DNA of 64,000 nt from Planctomycetaceae bacterium (GTDB lineage Bacteria; Planctomycetota; Planctomycetia; Planctomycetales; Planctomycetaceae): contig JABISG010000137.1 in NCBI GenBank assembly GCA_018699955.1, positions 1-64,000 on the forward strand, written 5' to 3'. Made by a program: the position numbers and the translations under genes. The notes under the pieces were generated by a model. The model saw only the letters and a list, made by a program, of their open reading frames with translations. It ran no database searches and had not been told where the DNA came from. Numbering within the stretch: position 1 is the stretch's first letter; each line of letters begins with the position of its first letter. Shown here one piece after another: positions 7,840-18,100 of the stretch.

Positions 7840-10272
7840 ATGCCTGGATCACGTCAAACTCAACTGGAACGCGCTGGCAGTTCGCTGTGGCGGAGTGGTG
7901 CGGAAGAGAGTGGCCGGCCGGCCGCAATAGACCTGGTGAGCGCCGACCTGCTGGATTCTGTGCTGGCACATTCGCCGATCGTCTTATGGGCAATCGACTC
8001 CGACGGCATCTTTACGCTATCGACGGGACAAGGGCTGGACGTTCTTGAGATGAAACCGGGGGACATGCTGGGGCAATCGATCTTCGATTTGTACGGCGGG
8101 CAGCCCACAGTTGTCGATAGCGTTCGGCGGGCACTTGCCGGCGAGGAACTCCGCTCACTGGTCGATCTCGACGGGATCCACTTCGATTGCTGGTTCGCAC
8201 CACTGCGAACAGCAGACGAAATCATCGTCGGCGTGAGAGGGGTTGCAACGGTCATCACACAACAGAAGCAGGCAGAACAGGCGCTGCAGGAATCGGAAGA
8301 GCGCTTCGCAAAAGCGTTTCATTCCAGCCCGCTCGGCATCCTGTTCACGCGGCTGGAAGATGGCCTTTTCATCGATGTGAACGACACATTCCTTGGGATT
8401 TTCGGTTACAGTCGAGAGGAAGTTGTTGGCAAGACTTCGCTTGATTTGAAGATGTGGGTCGATCTTTCCGAAAGGGATCACTGTGTTCAAACACTTCGGG
8501 AACACGGGACCGTTCATGATGCGGAATACCAGTTTCGCTCGAAGCAGGGCAAGAGAATCATTGCTCGCGTTTCCGCTGAGATCATCGAACTGGACGGCAA
8601 GCCGTGCGCCCTTTCGTTGTGCGAGGATATTACTGAACAGAAACAGACAGAGAATGCCGTTCGCGAAATTGAGCAGCGATACCAGACGCTGGCACGGACC
8701 GCGCCGGTCGGTATCTTTCACACCGACGCTGCCGGGCATTGTTTGGATGTCAATGAGCAGTATGCATCGCTCGTCGGGCTGACTCCTGCAGAGGCCGCCG
8801 GTGAGGGGTGGCAGAAGGCGCTGCATCCCGATGACCTCCAACGGATTGCTGCGGAATGGAAGGCAGCAGTCGATGCGGGCAGGTCGCTTCGCGCTGAATA
8901 CCGGCTTCTAAGTCGTGATGGCATGACGAGTTGGGTACTTGGGCAAGCCACTCCAGAACGCAACGACGCAGGTGAGGTGACGTCATACGTTGGTACGGTC
9001 ACCGGGATCGATGATTTTAAGCAGATTGAACGTGCCCAACACTCTTTGAATCTGGAACTCACATCGCGCATTCGCGAGCGAACCAACGAATTGAATCGAG
9101 CCGATTTTTCATTGCGGGAGCAAATCCAGGAGCGCAAACAACTCTTCGAAGATCTGCTGCAGTCTCAGGCACGGTGGAAGTCGGTCGTTGAAGACGCACC
9201 CGATTTCATTCTGATCGTCGATCAACAGGGAACCATATCCTTCATAAACCGCACGCTCCCACCGTACCAGAAATCAGACATTGAAGGGGCGAACGTTCTT
9301 GACTTTCTGCCCGAGGAGTATCACACCCAGTACCAAAAAAACATGGCATCGGTGTTCAAGACCGGAGAGCTGGTTGCCAGCCAAATCATGGTGATGGGGC
9401 CAGATGGATCCGAGGCGTGGTATGCCAGCCGCATCGGGGCGGTCAAGGTTGGCAAGAGAATTGTTGCCGCTACAATCGTTGCTCGCGACATTACCCAGCA
9501 AACACAAACGGAAGAGGAAATTCGCAGGAGGCAAGCTGATTTGGCACACGTGTCGCGACTGAGCACGATGGGCGAAATGGCCGCAACATTAGCCCACGAA
9601 TTGAACCAACCGTTATCCGCGATATCGAATTACGCCGCCGGCTGTGTCCGCCGCTTGCAGGCAGGACCGGTTGATGCCAACGAATTGATCAAGGCGGCAC
9701 AGACGATTAGCCGCCAGGCGAGCGGAGCCAGCGAAACAATTGGCCGAATTCTTGATTTCGTCCGCAAGAAAGATGCAGTCTACGAGCACGTTGTCTTGAA
9801 CGAACTCGTTGCCGATGCCATCGAATTGGCATTGTCTGAGGCGAATCGGCATCGCGTGTCAATTTTCGTCGAGGCTGCCGAGAACCTGCCGATGACTATG
9901 GGCGATCGAATTCAGATTGAGCAGGTCCTGTTAAACCTCATCGTCAATGCGATCGATGCTTTGCACGACATGTCCGCCGATCATCACCGGAACATCGTAG
10001 TCAAAACATCGTTGGCATCGCAGAATCGTTTGCAAATAAGCGTCTGCGACAACGGTTGCGGCCTCCCCGAAGATTTTGCCGACTGGATTTTTGAACCATT
10101 TCAATCGGGCAAGACACAGGGCATCGGCATGGGGCTGTCGATCAGTCGTTCGATCATTGAACTTCACAAGGGGCGGCTGTGGGCCACGGCCAACGACACT
10201 GGCGGAGCCACTTTTCACATCAGCCTACCCATCTCACCTGGGGAAAATACAAATGAATTTAATGACCGATGA
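7840..10272 (+). CDS. Multi-PAS sensor histidine kinase (FixL-like architecture)
   Basis: An 810-residue kinase with no transmembrane segment, hence probably cytoplasmic. It has about four PAS modules in order (roughly residues 30-140, 150-265, 275-395 and 440-565), a coiled linker near 400-440, then HisKA and HATPase domains. The phosphoacceptor is His586 in TLAHELNQPLSAISNY. The N box (LNLIVNAIDAL), G1 (VCDNGCGLP) and G2 (GIGMGLSISRSIIELHKG) are intact. The C-terminal half resembles the FixL/TtrS/StyS class that pairs with FixJ-type regulators, and such a regulator overlaps its stop codon. The ligand is unknown: haem binding by one PAS cannot be judged by eye. Confidence 0.92.
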   Translation: MPGSRQTQLERAGSSLWRSGAEESGRPAAIDLVSADLLDSVLAHSPIVLWAIDSDGIFTLSTGQGLDVLEMKPGDMLGQSIFDLYGGQPTVVDSVRRALAGEELRSLVDLDGIHFDCWFAPLRTADEIIVGVRGVATVITQQKQAEQALQESEERFAKAFHSSPLGILFTRLEDGLFIDVNDTFLGIFGYSREEVVGKTSLDLKMWVDLSERDHCVQTLREHGTVHDAEYQFRSKQGKRIIARVSAEIIELDGKPCALSLCEDITEQKQTENAVREIEQRYQTLARTAPVGIFHTDAAGHCLDVNEQYASLVGLTPAEAAGEGWQKALHPDDLQRIAAEWKAAVDAGRSLRAEYRLLSRDGMTSWVLGQATPERNDAGEVTSYVGTVTGIDDFKQIERAQHSLNLELTSRIRERTNELNRADFSLREQIQERKQLFEDLLQSQARWKSVVEDAPDFILIVDQQGTISFINRTLPPYQKSDIEGANVLDFLPEEYHTQYQKNMASVFKTGELVASQIMVMGPDGSEAWYASRIGAVKVGKRIVAATIVARDITQQTQTEEEIRRRQADLAHVSRLSTMGEMAATLAHELNQPLSAISNYAAGCVRRLQAGPVDANELIKAAQTISRQASGASETIGRILDFVRKKDAVYEHVVLNELVADAIELALSEANRHRVSIFVEAAENLPMTMGDRIQIEQVLLNLIVNAIDALHDMSADHHRNIVVKTSLASQNRLQISVCDNGCGLPEDFADWIFEPFQSGKTQGIGMGLSISRSIIELHKGRLWATANDTGGATFHISLPISPGENTNEFNDR

Positions 10273-10969
10273 TCGTGTTTCTGAGGCGTCTGATTCGGAC
10301 TCGTTCGGCACTCCGGCGGATTCAGTCGAATCAAATTCCGAGTCCGCTCCACTGCAACCGCACGCCACTGTGTTCGTCGTCGATGACGAACAGGTGGTTC
10401 GCGATTCGTTGCGATGGCTGATCGAATCCGTTGGGCTGTCCGTTCAAACATTCGCCTCAGCCGATGAGTTTCTGGATTCGTACAATTCGAGCATGGCGGG
10501 GTGTGTCATTCTCGATGTGCGGATGCCGGGCATCAGCGGCCTGGAACTGCAGGAGGCTCTGCGCAATCGCGACGACATGATTCCTATCATTGTGGTGACC
10601 GGCTATGCCGACGTACCAATGGCAGTTCGCGCAATGAAGAGCGGGGCGACAGAGTTTCTGCAAAAACCATACAGCGACCAACGCATGCTCGACCTTGTGC
10701 AGCGGGCGATCGACAATGATGCGCAGTACCGCAAGAAGAACGCCCGCCTGAAAGAGTTGCGGCAGCGGCTCGAGTCGCTTACCCCTCGCGAAAATGAGAT
10801 TCTGGTGCTTGTCTCCGATGGTCTGGCCAGCCGGGAGATCGGCGAGCGCCTGGACATCAGCCAGAAAACAGTCGAGACCCACCGCACGAACATGATGAAA
10901 AAGATGCAGGTCAGCAACGTCGCGCGACTCACTCGCCTGTATCTTGAAGCACAGATTTCGTCCGACTGA
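10253..10969 (+). CDS. FixJ/NarL-type response regulator
   Basis: About 238 residues from ATG 10253, which overlaps the kinase stop by 20 bases and has GGGGA about 8-12 bases upstream; ATG 10262 is an alternative. A short acidic-serine leader of about 35 residues precedes the receiver domain (TVFVVDDEQVVRDSLRWL; phosphoacceptor Asp88 in VILDVRMPGISG; VVTGYADV; lysine in EFLQKPYS). A LuxR/FixJ helix-turn-helix follows (LTPRENEILVLVSDGLASRE, then SQKTVETHRTNMMKKM). Translational coupling with the kinase makes them one two-component system. Target promoters are not identifiable. Confidence 0.92.
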   Translation: MNLMTDDRVSEASDSDSFGTPADSVESNSESAPLQPHATVFVVDDEQVVRDSLRWLIESVGLSVQTFASADEFLDSYNSSMAGCVILDVRMPGISGLELQEALRNRDDMIPIIVVTGYADVPMAVRAMKSGATEFLQKPYSDQRMLDLVQRAIDNDAQYRKKNARLKELRQRLESLTPRENEILVLVSDGLASREIGERLDISQKTVETHRTNMMKKMQVSNVARLTRLYLEAQISSD

Positions 10970-11197
10970 CTTCATACCATCACACGAGAACCGCGACGTC
11001 TGAGATTTCTTGTGCGCAGGTTCCCCATCGGCTCGGTAGGTCGTCGTGCGCGCCAACCTTCTCGGCATGACCTCGCAACTCACCCGGCCATTGCCCGCAA
11101 CATCTGCTGGTCTGTTGTGTTCGGGGCAGTCATCTGGTTCTAATGAACCGTTGCTTATGAATGAGTCCAGTAATCTCCGAACTCAGGGTGATTTCCG

Positions 11198-13417
11198 ATG
11201 ACGCGAAAGATTTCGTTCGCTGCTTCCGTCAGCTTCTCTCTGGCTGTTTGCTTTCTCCTGATCGCAGGCACTCCGACAGCATTTGCCGACGATGTGCGCG
11301 TTTATAAAGAAGGTCAGCAGCCCAACGACATACGGCTGCAGGCTCCCAAAGATTTGAACGGCTATTTTCCGTTTGAAGTTCCCGCCGGGAAAGCGGCCTG
11401 GGAAAAGCGTGCCGACGAATTGCGACAGCGCGTACTCGTTGCAACCGGCTTGTGGCCCGCGCCGGAAAAGACGCCGCTCAACGCCGTCATTCACGGCAAG
11501 ATCGAGCGACCTGGCTTCACCGTTGAGAAAGTCTACTTTGAAGGCGTTCCCGGCCACTTTGTAACTGGCCTGTTGTTTCGCCCTGCCGACGGCAAGACCG
11601 GCATCAAACGTCCGGCCGTCCTTTGTCCTCACGGTCATGGTGGCCGACTGCAAGACTACGGCGAACAGACAATCCGGCAGTTGATTGCCGACGGTGCAGA
11701 ACGGTTTGAAAAATCTGGCCGTTATCCAAAACTTGCTCGTTGTGCGCAGTTGGCCCGAATGGGCTGCGTTACGTTCATCTTCGACATGCTCGGCTACGCC
11801 GACAGTTCGCAAATTTCCTATCAGCTCGCGCACCGTTTCGCCAAGCGACGGCCCGAATTTGAAAGTCAGGAAAGTTGGGGGCTGTTCAGCACTCAGGCCG
11901 AATTGCGTTTGCAGAGCATCATGGGAATTCAAACCTGGAACTCGATCCGCTGCCTCGATTTCCTTGAGCAACTTCCCGACGTAGATGGGAAACGAATGGC
12001 GGTGACCGGTGGCAGCGGCGGCGGAACTCAGACGATTCTGCTCTGCGCAATCGATCCCCGACCGATTGCCGCGTTTCCCAACGGGATGGTCTCCACCTCC
12101 ATGCAGGGGGGCTGCACCTGCGAGAACTGTACGCTGCTGCGAGTCGGCACCGGGAACGTCGAACTGGCCGCGTTGTTCGCGCCCAAGCCGCAAGCGATGA
12201 CCGCAGCGAACGACTGGACGAAAGAGATGATGACCAAGGGATATCCTCAACTACAGCAGTTGTACGAAACCCTGGGAGCGAAGAACAACGTTTATTGTCG
12301 CCAACTGCTTCACTTCCCGCACAACTACAACTCGGTATCGCGGGCCACCATGTACTCGTGGTTCAACAAACATCTGAAGCTGGGTTTGAAAGATCCGATC
12401 CTCGAGGAAGATTACGAGCCATTGACCGCCGCAGAACATTCCGTCTGGAACGACAAACATCCCCAGCCGTCCGGTGGCGAAGCCTACGAGCGATCACTGA
12501 CGAAGTATTTGGCCGAGCAATCGGACAAACAGCTGGCGTCGCTAACGCCGACCGATGAAGCCTCGCTAGGGCGTTTCCGTAATGTGGTCGGCGGAGCATT
12601 CGACACGCTGATTGGTCGCGGCCTGCCGAACCACGAACAGATTCAGCGCACGAAAATCGGCAAACAAAAAGGCAACGGTTATATCCTCTTCAAAGATGTT
12701 CTCCGCCTGCAATCGCGCGGTGAAGAACTTCCCGTCGTCTCGCTGTTCCCAACCAAGACCGAATGGAACGGCGACGTTGTGATTTGGGTTGACGGGAACG
12801 GCAAAAGCGGACTGTTTTCAGACTCGGGCGAGGTCCGCAATGAAGTGATTCGTTTGCTCGATGGCGGCGCATCGGTTGTGACTGCCGACCTTTTCCAGCA
12901 GGGGGATTTTCTGCTCGATAGCCAACCGTTGAAGCAGCAGCGGTCCGTCGCGAATACGCGTGAAGCGGCTGCTTTTACATTCGCCTACAACGACACACTG
13001 TTCGCGCGACGCGTCCACGATATTCTCACCGTCATTTCGTGGATCAGCAACGACGACCATAACCCCAAACACCTGCATCTGGTCGGTCTGGGTGGCGCAG
13101 GACCGCTGGCAGCAGCTGCCCGGGCAATTGCCGGCGACAAGATCGACAAGGCGGCCATCGATACCGACGGATTCCGCTTCACCGAACTCACATCGTACCG
13201 CGATCCGCAGTTCCTGGTTGGAGCAGTGAAGTACGGCGACCTGCCGGCGCTACTCGCACTCTCCGCTCCGCACAAGCTCTGGTTGGCGGGAGAGAACGGA
13301 AAGACCCCCGCCGTTGTCGCTTCCGCATATCGCGCTGCCGGTCAGGCAGACAGCGTCACCTCATCGGCACAGCAGAACCCAACAAACGAGGCCGTCAGCT
13401 GGCTTTTGTCCCGCTGA
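11198..13417 (+). CDS. Secreted alpha/beta hydrolase, acetyl-xylan-esterase-like
   Basis: A 739-residue protein with a clean Sec signal peptide (cleavage after AFADD, about residue 30). The N-terminal half is an alpha/beta-hydrolase: PAVLCPHGHGG (oxyanion strand), TFIFDMLGYADS, and nucleophile Ser273 in VTGGSGGGTQT. A His in HFPHNYN may complete the triad. A CTCENC dicysteine loop follows the nucleophile strand. The C-terminal part (about 470-739) holds a second, weaker hydrolase-like region without an obvious nucleophile elbow. Such proteins are abundant in planctomycetes and are usually assigned to de-esterification of sulfated or acetylated polysaccharides; the substrate here is inferred only. 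Confidence 0.8.
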   Translation: MTRKISFAASVSFSLAVCFLLIAGTPTAFADDVRVYKEGQQPNDIRLQAPKDLNGYFPFEVPAGKAAWEKRADELRQRVLVATGLWPAPEKTPLNAVIHGKIERPGFTVEKVYFEGVPGHFVTGLLFRPADGKTGIKRPAVLCPHGHGGRLQDYGEQTIRQLIADGAERFEKSGRYPKLARCAQLARMGCVTFIFDMLGYADSSQISYQLAHRFAKRRPEFESQESWGLFSTQAELRLQSIMGIQTWNSIRCLDFLEQLPDVDGKRMAVTGGSGGGTQTILLCAIDPRPIAAFPNGMVSTSMQGGCTCENCTLLRVGTGNVELAALFAPKPQAMTAANDWTKEMMTKGYPQLQQLYETLGAKNNVYCRQLLHFPHNYNSVSRATMYSWFNKHLKLGLKDPILEEDYEPLTAAEHSVWNDKHPQPSGGEAYERSLTKYLAEQSDKQLASLTPTDEASLGRFRNVVGGAFDTLIGRGLPNHEQIQRTKIGKQKGNGYILFKDVLRLQSRGEELPVVSLFPTKTEWNGDVVIWVDGNGKSGLFSDSGEVRNEVIRLLDGGASVVTADLFQQGDFLLDSQPLKQQRSVANTREAAAFTFAYNDTLFARRVHDILTVISWISNDDHNPKHLHLVGLGGAGPLAAAARAIAGDKIDKAAIDTDGFRFTELTSYRDPQFLVGAVKYGDLPALLALSAPHKLWLAGENGKTPAVVASAYRAAGQADSVTSSAQQNPTNEAVSWLLSR

Positions 13418-13446
13418 TTGTTGGGAAGTCGTTGCAAACATTTAGC

Positions 13447-13464
13447 CGCCCCGCTTGTGGGGCG
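13447..13464. terminator. Hairpin between convergent genes
   Basis: CGCCCC/GGGGCG, 6-bp stem with a GCTTGT loop, in the 55-bp gap between the convergent hydrolase and DUF1501 genes. It has no T-run on either strand, so it is at best a weak bidirectional transcription barrier. Confidence 0.35.
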
Positions 13465-13472
13465 TGTCGATG

Positions 13473-14873
13473 TCAGCTCGCGGCGCCGGTATACAGCGGT
13501 TCGATCACCGTTCCGGTGTTGAGCCGGGCCGGGCGATTCAGGCGGTCGCGGACGACGGCTTCCGCCGGAATTCCCAACGCACCGTAGATGGTTGCGCCGA
13601 CGTCGTTTGGCGAATAGGCCCGGGTGACGGGATACGCGCCGATTGCGTCGGACTTGCCGATGACTTGTCCGCCCTGGACGCCGGCACCAGCGAACAGTCC
13701 GAAGAAACAGGGACCCCAGTGATCGCGGCCTTTGCCTTTGTTGATTTTCGGCGTGCGTCCGAATTCGCCGAGCATCACCACCAGCGTTTCATCGAGTAGA
13801 CCGAGCGACTCCATGTCGTCGAGTAGCGCCGCCACTCCCTGATCGAGCGGCGGCAGCAAGCGGTTTTTCAGGGTGGGGAAGATGTTGCCGTGGCTGTCCC
13901 AGTTTTGCACGCGGCCAATATTCGTCTGCACAACCGGCACGCCGACTTGAACCAACCGTCGCGCCAGCAGCAGCGACTGTCCAGTGGTGTGGCGACCGTA
14001 GCGGTCACGCATGGCATCCGATTCGCGGTTCAGTTGGAAGGCCTGCGCGAGTTTGCTCGAAGTGAGAATCGAGAACGCGAGTTGTTGATCGTCCGACAAC
14101 CGTCGCGCCTCGGCCACTTCACCGATCCGTTGCTGCTGCCGATTCACCTCGGCCAATAACTCCTGTCGTTTCTCCAGTCGGGACACATCGATACCCGAAG
14201 CCAACGTCAAACTCTCGACGCGAAAGTCCTTCTTGTTCGGATCGCCGGTGATTTGCCACGGGTCGTATTTCGGACCAAGAAATCCGGCGTGTTGTCCGGG
14301 CCAGGTCAGCGGTCCTTGCAAGAGAAACGTCGGCAGATTGACGCCGCTGGGAATTCCGTCGCGCCGCGGTCGCAGATAGGAACACGCCGACGAATAACAG
14401 GGCCAGTCGTCGCGCGATGCCACTTTATCGAAGAACGCCCCCGGTTGCTTATTTCCGGTGAGCAGGTGATGCGTCGACATCAAATGATTGTTGTCGCTAT
14501 GCGAGAGCGTCCGGATGACGGCGTACTTGTCCGACCGTTTTGCAAGCTGCGGAATGTGTTCACTGAAGTGAACGCCGGGGACCGACGTTGCGATCGGCTT
14601 GAACTCTCCGCGAATTTCGACGGGAGCGTCCGGCTTCATGTCGAAGGTATCGTGATGACTGGGGGCGCCTGTCAGAAAAACAATCAGCACCGATTTAGGA
14701 CGTTTCGGTTGATCGGTGGTGGAACCCTTCGCCTTTGCTGCCTGTGCCTGCTGCGACAGAATCGCGGGCAAGCCAGCGCCCAGCAAGCCGGAATACCCAA
14801 CCTGCAGCACTTCACGTCGGCCAATGCCCAACGTGTGATTGTGTGAGAGCTGACGACGAGCCGGCATACGCAA
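13473..14873 (-). CDS. DUF1501 family exported protein
   Basis: A 466-residue DUF1501 protein. The family has an alkaline-phosphatase-like fold but no established reaction. The N-terminus has the usual planctomycete signal IGRREVLQVGYSGLLGAG, a twin-arginine-like motif followed by a hydrophobic core, with the mature protein from about residue 45. Family motifs visible: LTGAPSHHDTFDMKP, HFSEHIPQLAKRSDKYAVIR, the histidine-rich DNNHLMSTHHLLTG, and near the C-terminus VVMLGEFGRTPKIN with GRDHWGPCFFGLFAGAG. Unlike the other two DUF1501 genes of this window it is not preceded by a DUF1549/DUF1553 gene; it diverges from the giant cytochrome gene at 15122, with which it may share a control region. 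Confidence 0.9.
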   Translation of the reverse strand: MRMPARRQLSHNHTLGIGRREVLQVGYSGLLGAGLPAILSQQAQAAKAKGSTTDQPKRPKSVLIVFLTGAPSHHDTFDMKPDAPVEIRGEFKPIATSVPGVHFSEHIPQLAKRSDKYAVIRTLSHSDNNHLMSTHHLLTGNKQPGAFFDKVASRDDWPCYSSACSYLRPRRDGIPSGVNLPTFLLQGPLTWPGQHAGFLGPKYDPWQITGDPNKKDFRVESLTLASGIDVSRLEKRQELLAEVNRQQQRIGEVAEARRLSDDQQLAFSILTSSKLAQAFQLNRESDAMRDRYGRHTTGQSLLLARRLVQVGVPVVQTNIGRVQNWDSHGNIFPTLKNRLLPPLDQGVAALLDDMESLGLLDETLVVMLGEFGRTPKINKGKGRDHWGPCFFGLFAGAGVQGGQVIGKSDAIGAYPVTRAYSPNDVGATIYGALGIPAEAVVRDRLNRPARLNTGTVIEPLYTGAAS

Positions 14874-14984
14874 GATTCCTTAATCACCAGTATAGTATCG
14901 GCCAAAATGCGGATCGCACTCGACTGAACAGGGTAATTGTAGCATATTTGGCAAACAACGTCATCGATCGAACATTTTCCCGGC

Positions 14985-15016
14985 AAAGCCCACGGGCCGC
15001 GCCCCGTGGGATCGAG
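14985..15016 (+). repeat. Dispersed palindromic repeat, copy 1 of 4
   Basis: Arms CCCACGGG (14989-14996) and CCCGTGGG (15003-15010) around CCGCGC, flanked by AAAG on the left and ATCGAG on the right. Related copies lie at 41005, 42376 and 60273 in the same orientation. This copy is in the divergent gap between the DUF1501 and cytochrome genes. Confidence 0.75.
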
Positions 15017-15121
15017 CGGCCTGCATCAAGCGGTCGCGGGCAGGGCGCGAGCGCGGTACGATAAAGTGCGGACGTCGCACGTCACAATTCTTGAATAGCC
15101 GACACCCATAAAAATCAACGG

Positions 15122-18100
15122 ATGTTCGACATGAAGCTCAACCGCTGGATCGCTCTGGCTGGACTCGCCGGGTTGTTGCTGGGGGCTGGAAAGATCACGC
15201 AGGCTCAGTCTCTCGAACAGCGCCTCACGGCGGAAGATCCAGCGGGACTCGCCCAAACGGCGCGACAATTCGGCGACGCGCGGCGGGGAGCCATCATCTT
15301 CTATCAGCCATATCTGGCTTGCAGGAAATGCCATCTCGGTGGAAAGATGGTCAATCCGCTCGGCCCCGATCTGGCAAAGCCGACCGAGAAAACAACCGAC
15401 GCCCACATCGTGGAGTCAGTTTTGAATCCCTCGAAGATCATCAAAAAGGGATTCGAGCCGGTCACCGTTGTCACAACGGCCGGCAAGACGATCGTCGGTC
15501 TACTCGTCAAAGACGGCAAGAACGAATTGACGCTCCGCGATCCGGCACGAAACGGATTGCTCGTCAAGATTCCCAAGAACAAAATCGAGGAACAGTTGCC
15601 GGGCAGGCTGTCGATCATGCCGGCCGGGCAGGTGAACTTGTTGGCGAGTCGGCAGCAGTTCCTCGATTTGATTCGTTATCTCATCGAGATCCGAGACGGC
15701 GGTGCTGCGCGTGTTCGTGAGTTGGAACCGCCGCCGGCGTTGTTCGCCGCCCGACCACTTCCCGAATACGAAAAGCACATCGATCATGCCGGCATGTTGA
15801 GCAGCCTCGACCAGGATTCGTTCAAACGCGGCGAAGCGATTTACAATCGGCTCTGCATCAATTGTCACGGCACACACGACCGGCCCGGTTCGTTGCCCAC
15901 GTCGTTGCGGTTCGCGTCGGGGAAATTCAAGAACGGCAGCGATCCGCACACCATGTATCAAACGCTCACGCGCGGCTTCGGCATGATGGCGCCGCAAACC
16001 TGGATGGTGCCGCAGCAGAAATACGATGTGATCCACTACGTGCGGCAAGCGTATCTCAAGACGCACAATCCTACGCAACTCTTTCCTGTCGAGCCGAAAT
16101 ACCTGGCTGGTTTACCCAAGGGTGACACGCGCGGCCCGGAACCGTCGAACATTCTTCCCTGGGAGCAAATGGACTACGGCCCGAATCTGGTGATGACGCT
16201 GGAAGTGGGCAACGATGGAAAAAACTTCGCCTACAAGGGGAACGCTGTCCGTCTCGATGCCGGACCGGGCGGCGTTTCACAGGGACGCTATTGGATGCTG
16301 TTCGATTACGACACGCTGCGCGTCTCGGCCGCCTGGAGCGGTGAAGGATTCTCAGATTGGAACGGCATCAATTTCAACGGCCGCCACAACATTCATCCAC
16401 GCGTCAAGGGGGCGGTTCATCTCGCGAATCCCACCGGTCCGGGTTGGGGAAGCCCCGCCGACGGCAGCTTCGAGGACGTGCGATTCGTCGGTCGCGACGA
16501 CCGCAAATACGGCCCGCTTCCGCGCAAGTGGGCGCACTACAAGGGCATGTACTATTACGGTCAGCAGACGATTGTCGAGTACACCGTTGGGAAAACCCGA
16601 TTGCTCGAAATGCCCGGAGTTGTGACATCGACTCCGCAGCCGGTCTTCACGCGGACGCTCAACATCGGCCCACGCGATCGCGATCTGCTGCTGCAAGTCG
16701 CGCACCGCGATCACCCCGGCACGCAACTCGTCATGCGGGGAGACGTCGCGTTATTTGGTCCGCGAGCTGTAACGAAGCAACCGAAAGTTGAAGCGGTCGC
16801 CGATGCGTCACAATTCAATGGCGGCACACGATTGGAGATCGGCAGCACCAAGGGCATCAACTTGAAAACGGGTGATTTCACCGTCACCGCCCGCATCAAG
16901 ACAAAAGCCAACGGCACCATTCTCGCCCAAACCGACGACACCCCGAAGTGGGTTCCCAACGGCTTGACCTGGTTCATTCGCGGCGGCCGCCTCGCGGTCG
17001 ATATCGGCTGGGTCGGTGCTTTCCAGGGACAACGCGTGGTCGCCGACGGCAAGTGGCATCAGGTGGCGTTCAGTTACAAGCAGAAGACGGGCGAAATCCG
17101 CCTCTACATCGACGGCAAACCCGAGCAACGTACCGGCAAGCTGAAACGAAAAGCCCCCCTCAAAAAGCCGGTCGTGCGAATCGGATACACAGCGGCAAAC
17201 TTTCCCAACCCAACATTTTTCAAAGGTGAGATTCCCGAAGTCCGATATTACAACGCCGTTCTTTCGGCTGGTGATATCGAGGCTGTTGCCAATTCGAAGC
17301 TGATTAAGACCGACGCGCTCGCCGCACACTGGGATCTTACGACTGGTAAGAACAACGTCGTCCTCGACAAGACCGGTCGCGAGCACGACGGCCAACTCGT
17401 TGTCGGCGAAACAGCCGGCGACTCGCCATCACAGGCGGAAACAGGTTGGACCGTCGCGGGTGCTGCAGGCAATACCGAGGGACTGAAATGGTTAGCGGAC
17501 AACGGCGACCTGCGATTGAGAATTCCCGCCGGCCGCGATCCGTTGCGGTTGACCGTGTGGTTCGCATCGATTGAAAAGCCCGGCGAACTCGCGCCGCTCG
17601 TCGATGCCGTCGCGCTCGACAGGCCCGATCGCGACTTGACCGTCTTCACCGGTGGCGGACCGGCGCGGTGGCCGCAGGAATTGGAAAGCGAGGCAATTCT
17701 CGGTGCTGACGACGGACCGTTTGCCATCGATGTGCTAAAACGCCCCACCGACAATCCCTGGTTCTGCCGCATGCGGTTGACCGGCTTCGATTTCACGCCG
17801 GACGGTAACGAAGCGATTGTCTGCGCGTGGGACGGTAGCATCTGGCGCGTCAGCGGCCTCAAACAACTACCAGACAGCACACCTGCGGGAAGCAACGGTC
17901 GCCGAATCAAACTCAAATGGCGACGGATCGCGTCCGGTTTGTTTCAGCCGTTGGGTGTGAAGATTGTGCAGGGGGAGATTTACGTCACCTGCCGCGATCA
18001 GATCTGCATCCTGCACGACCTGAACGGCGACGGCGAAATCGATCATTTCGAAAACTTCAACAACGACCATCAGGTAACCGATCACTTCCACGAATTCGCG

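Noticed and set aside
11183..12250. Long minus-strand frame opposite the secreted hydrolase
   Set aside because: The plus-strand gene has signal peptide and catalytic motifs; the antisense frame is a shadow of codon bias.
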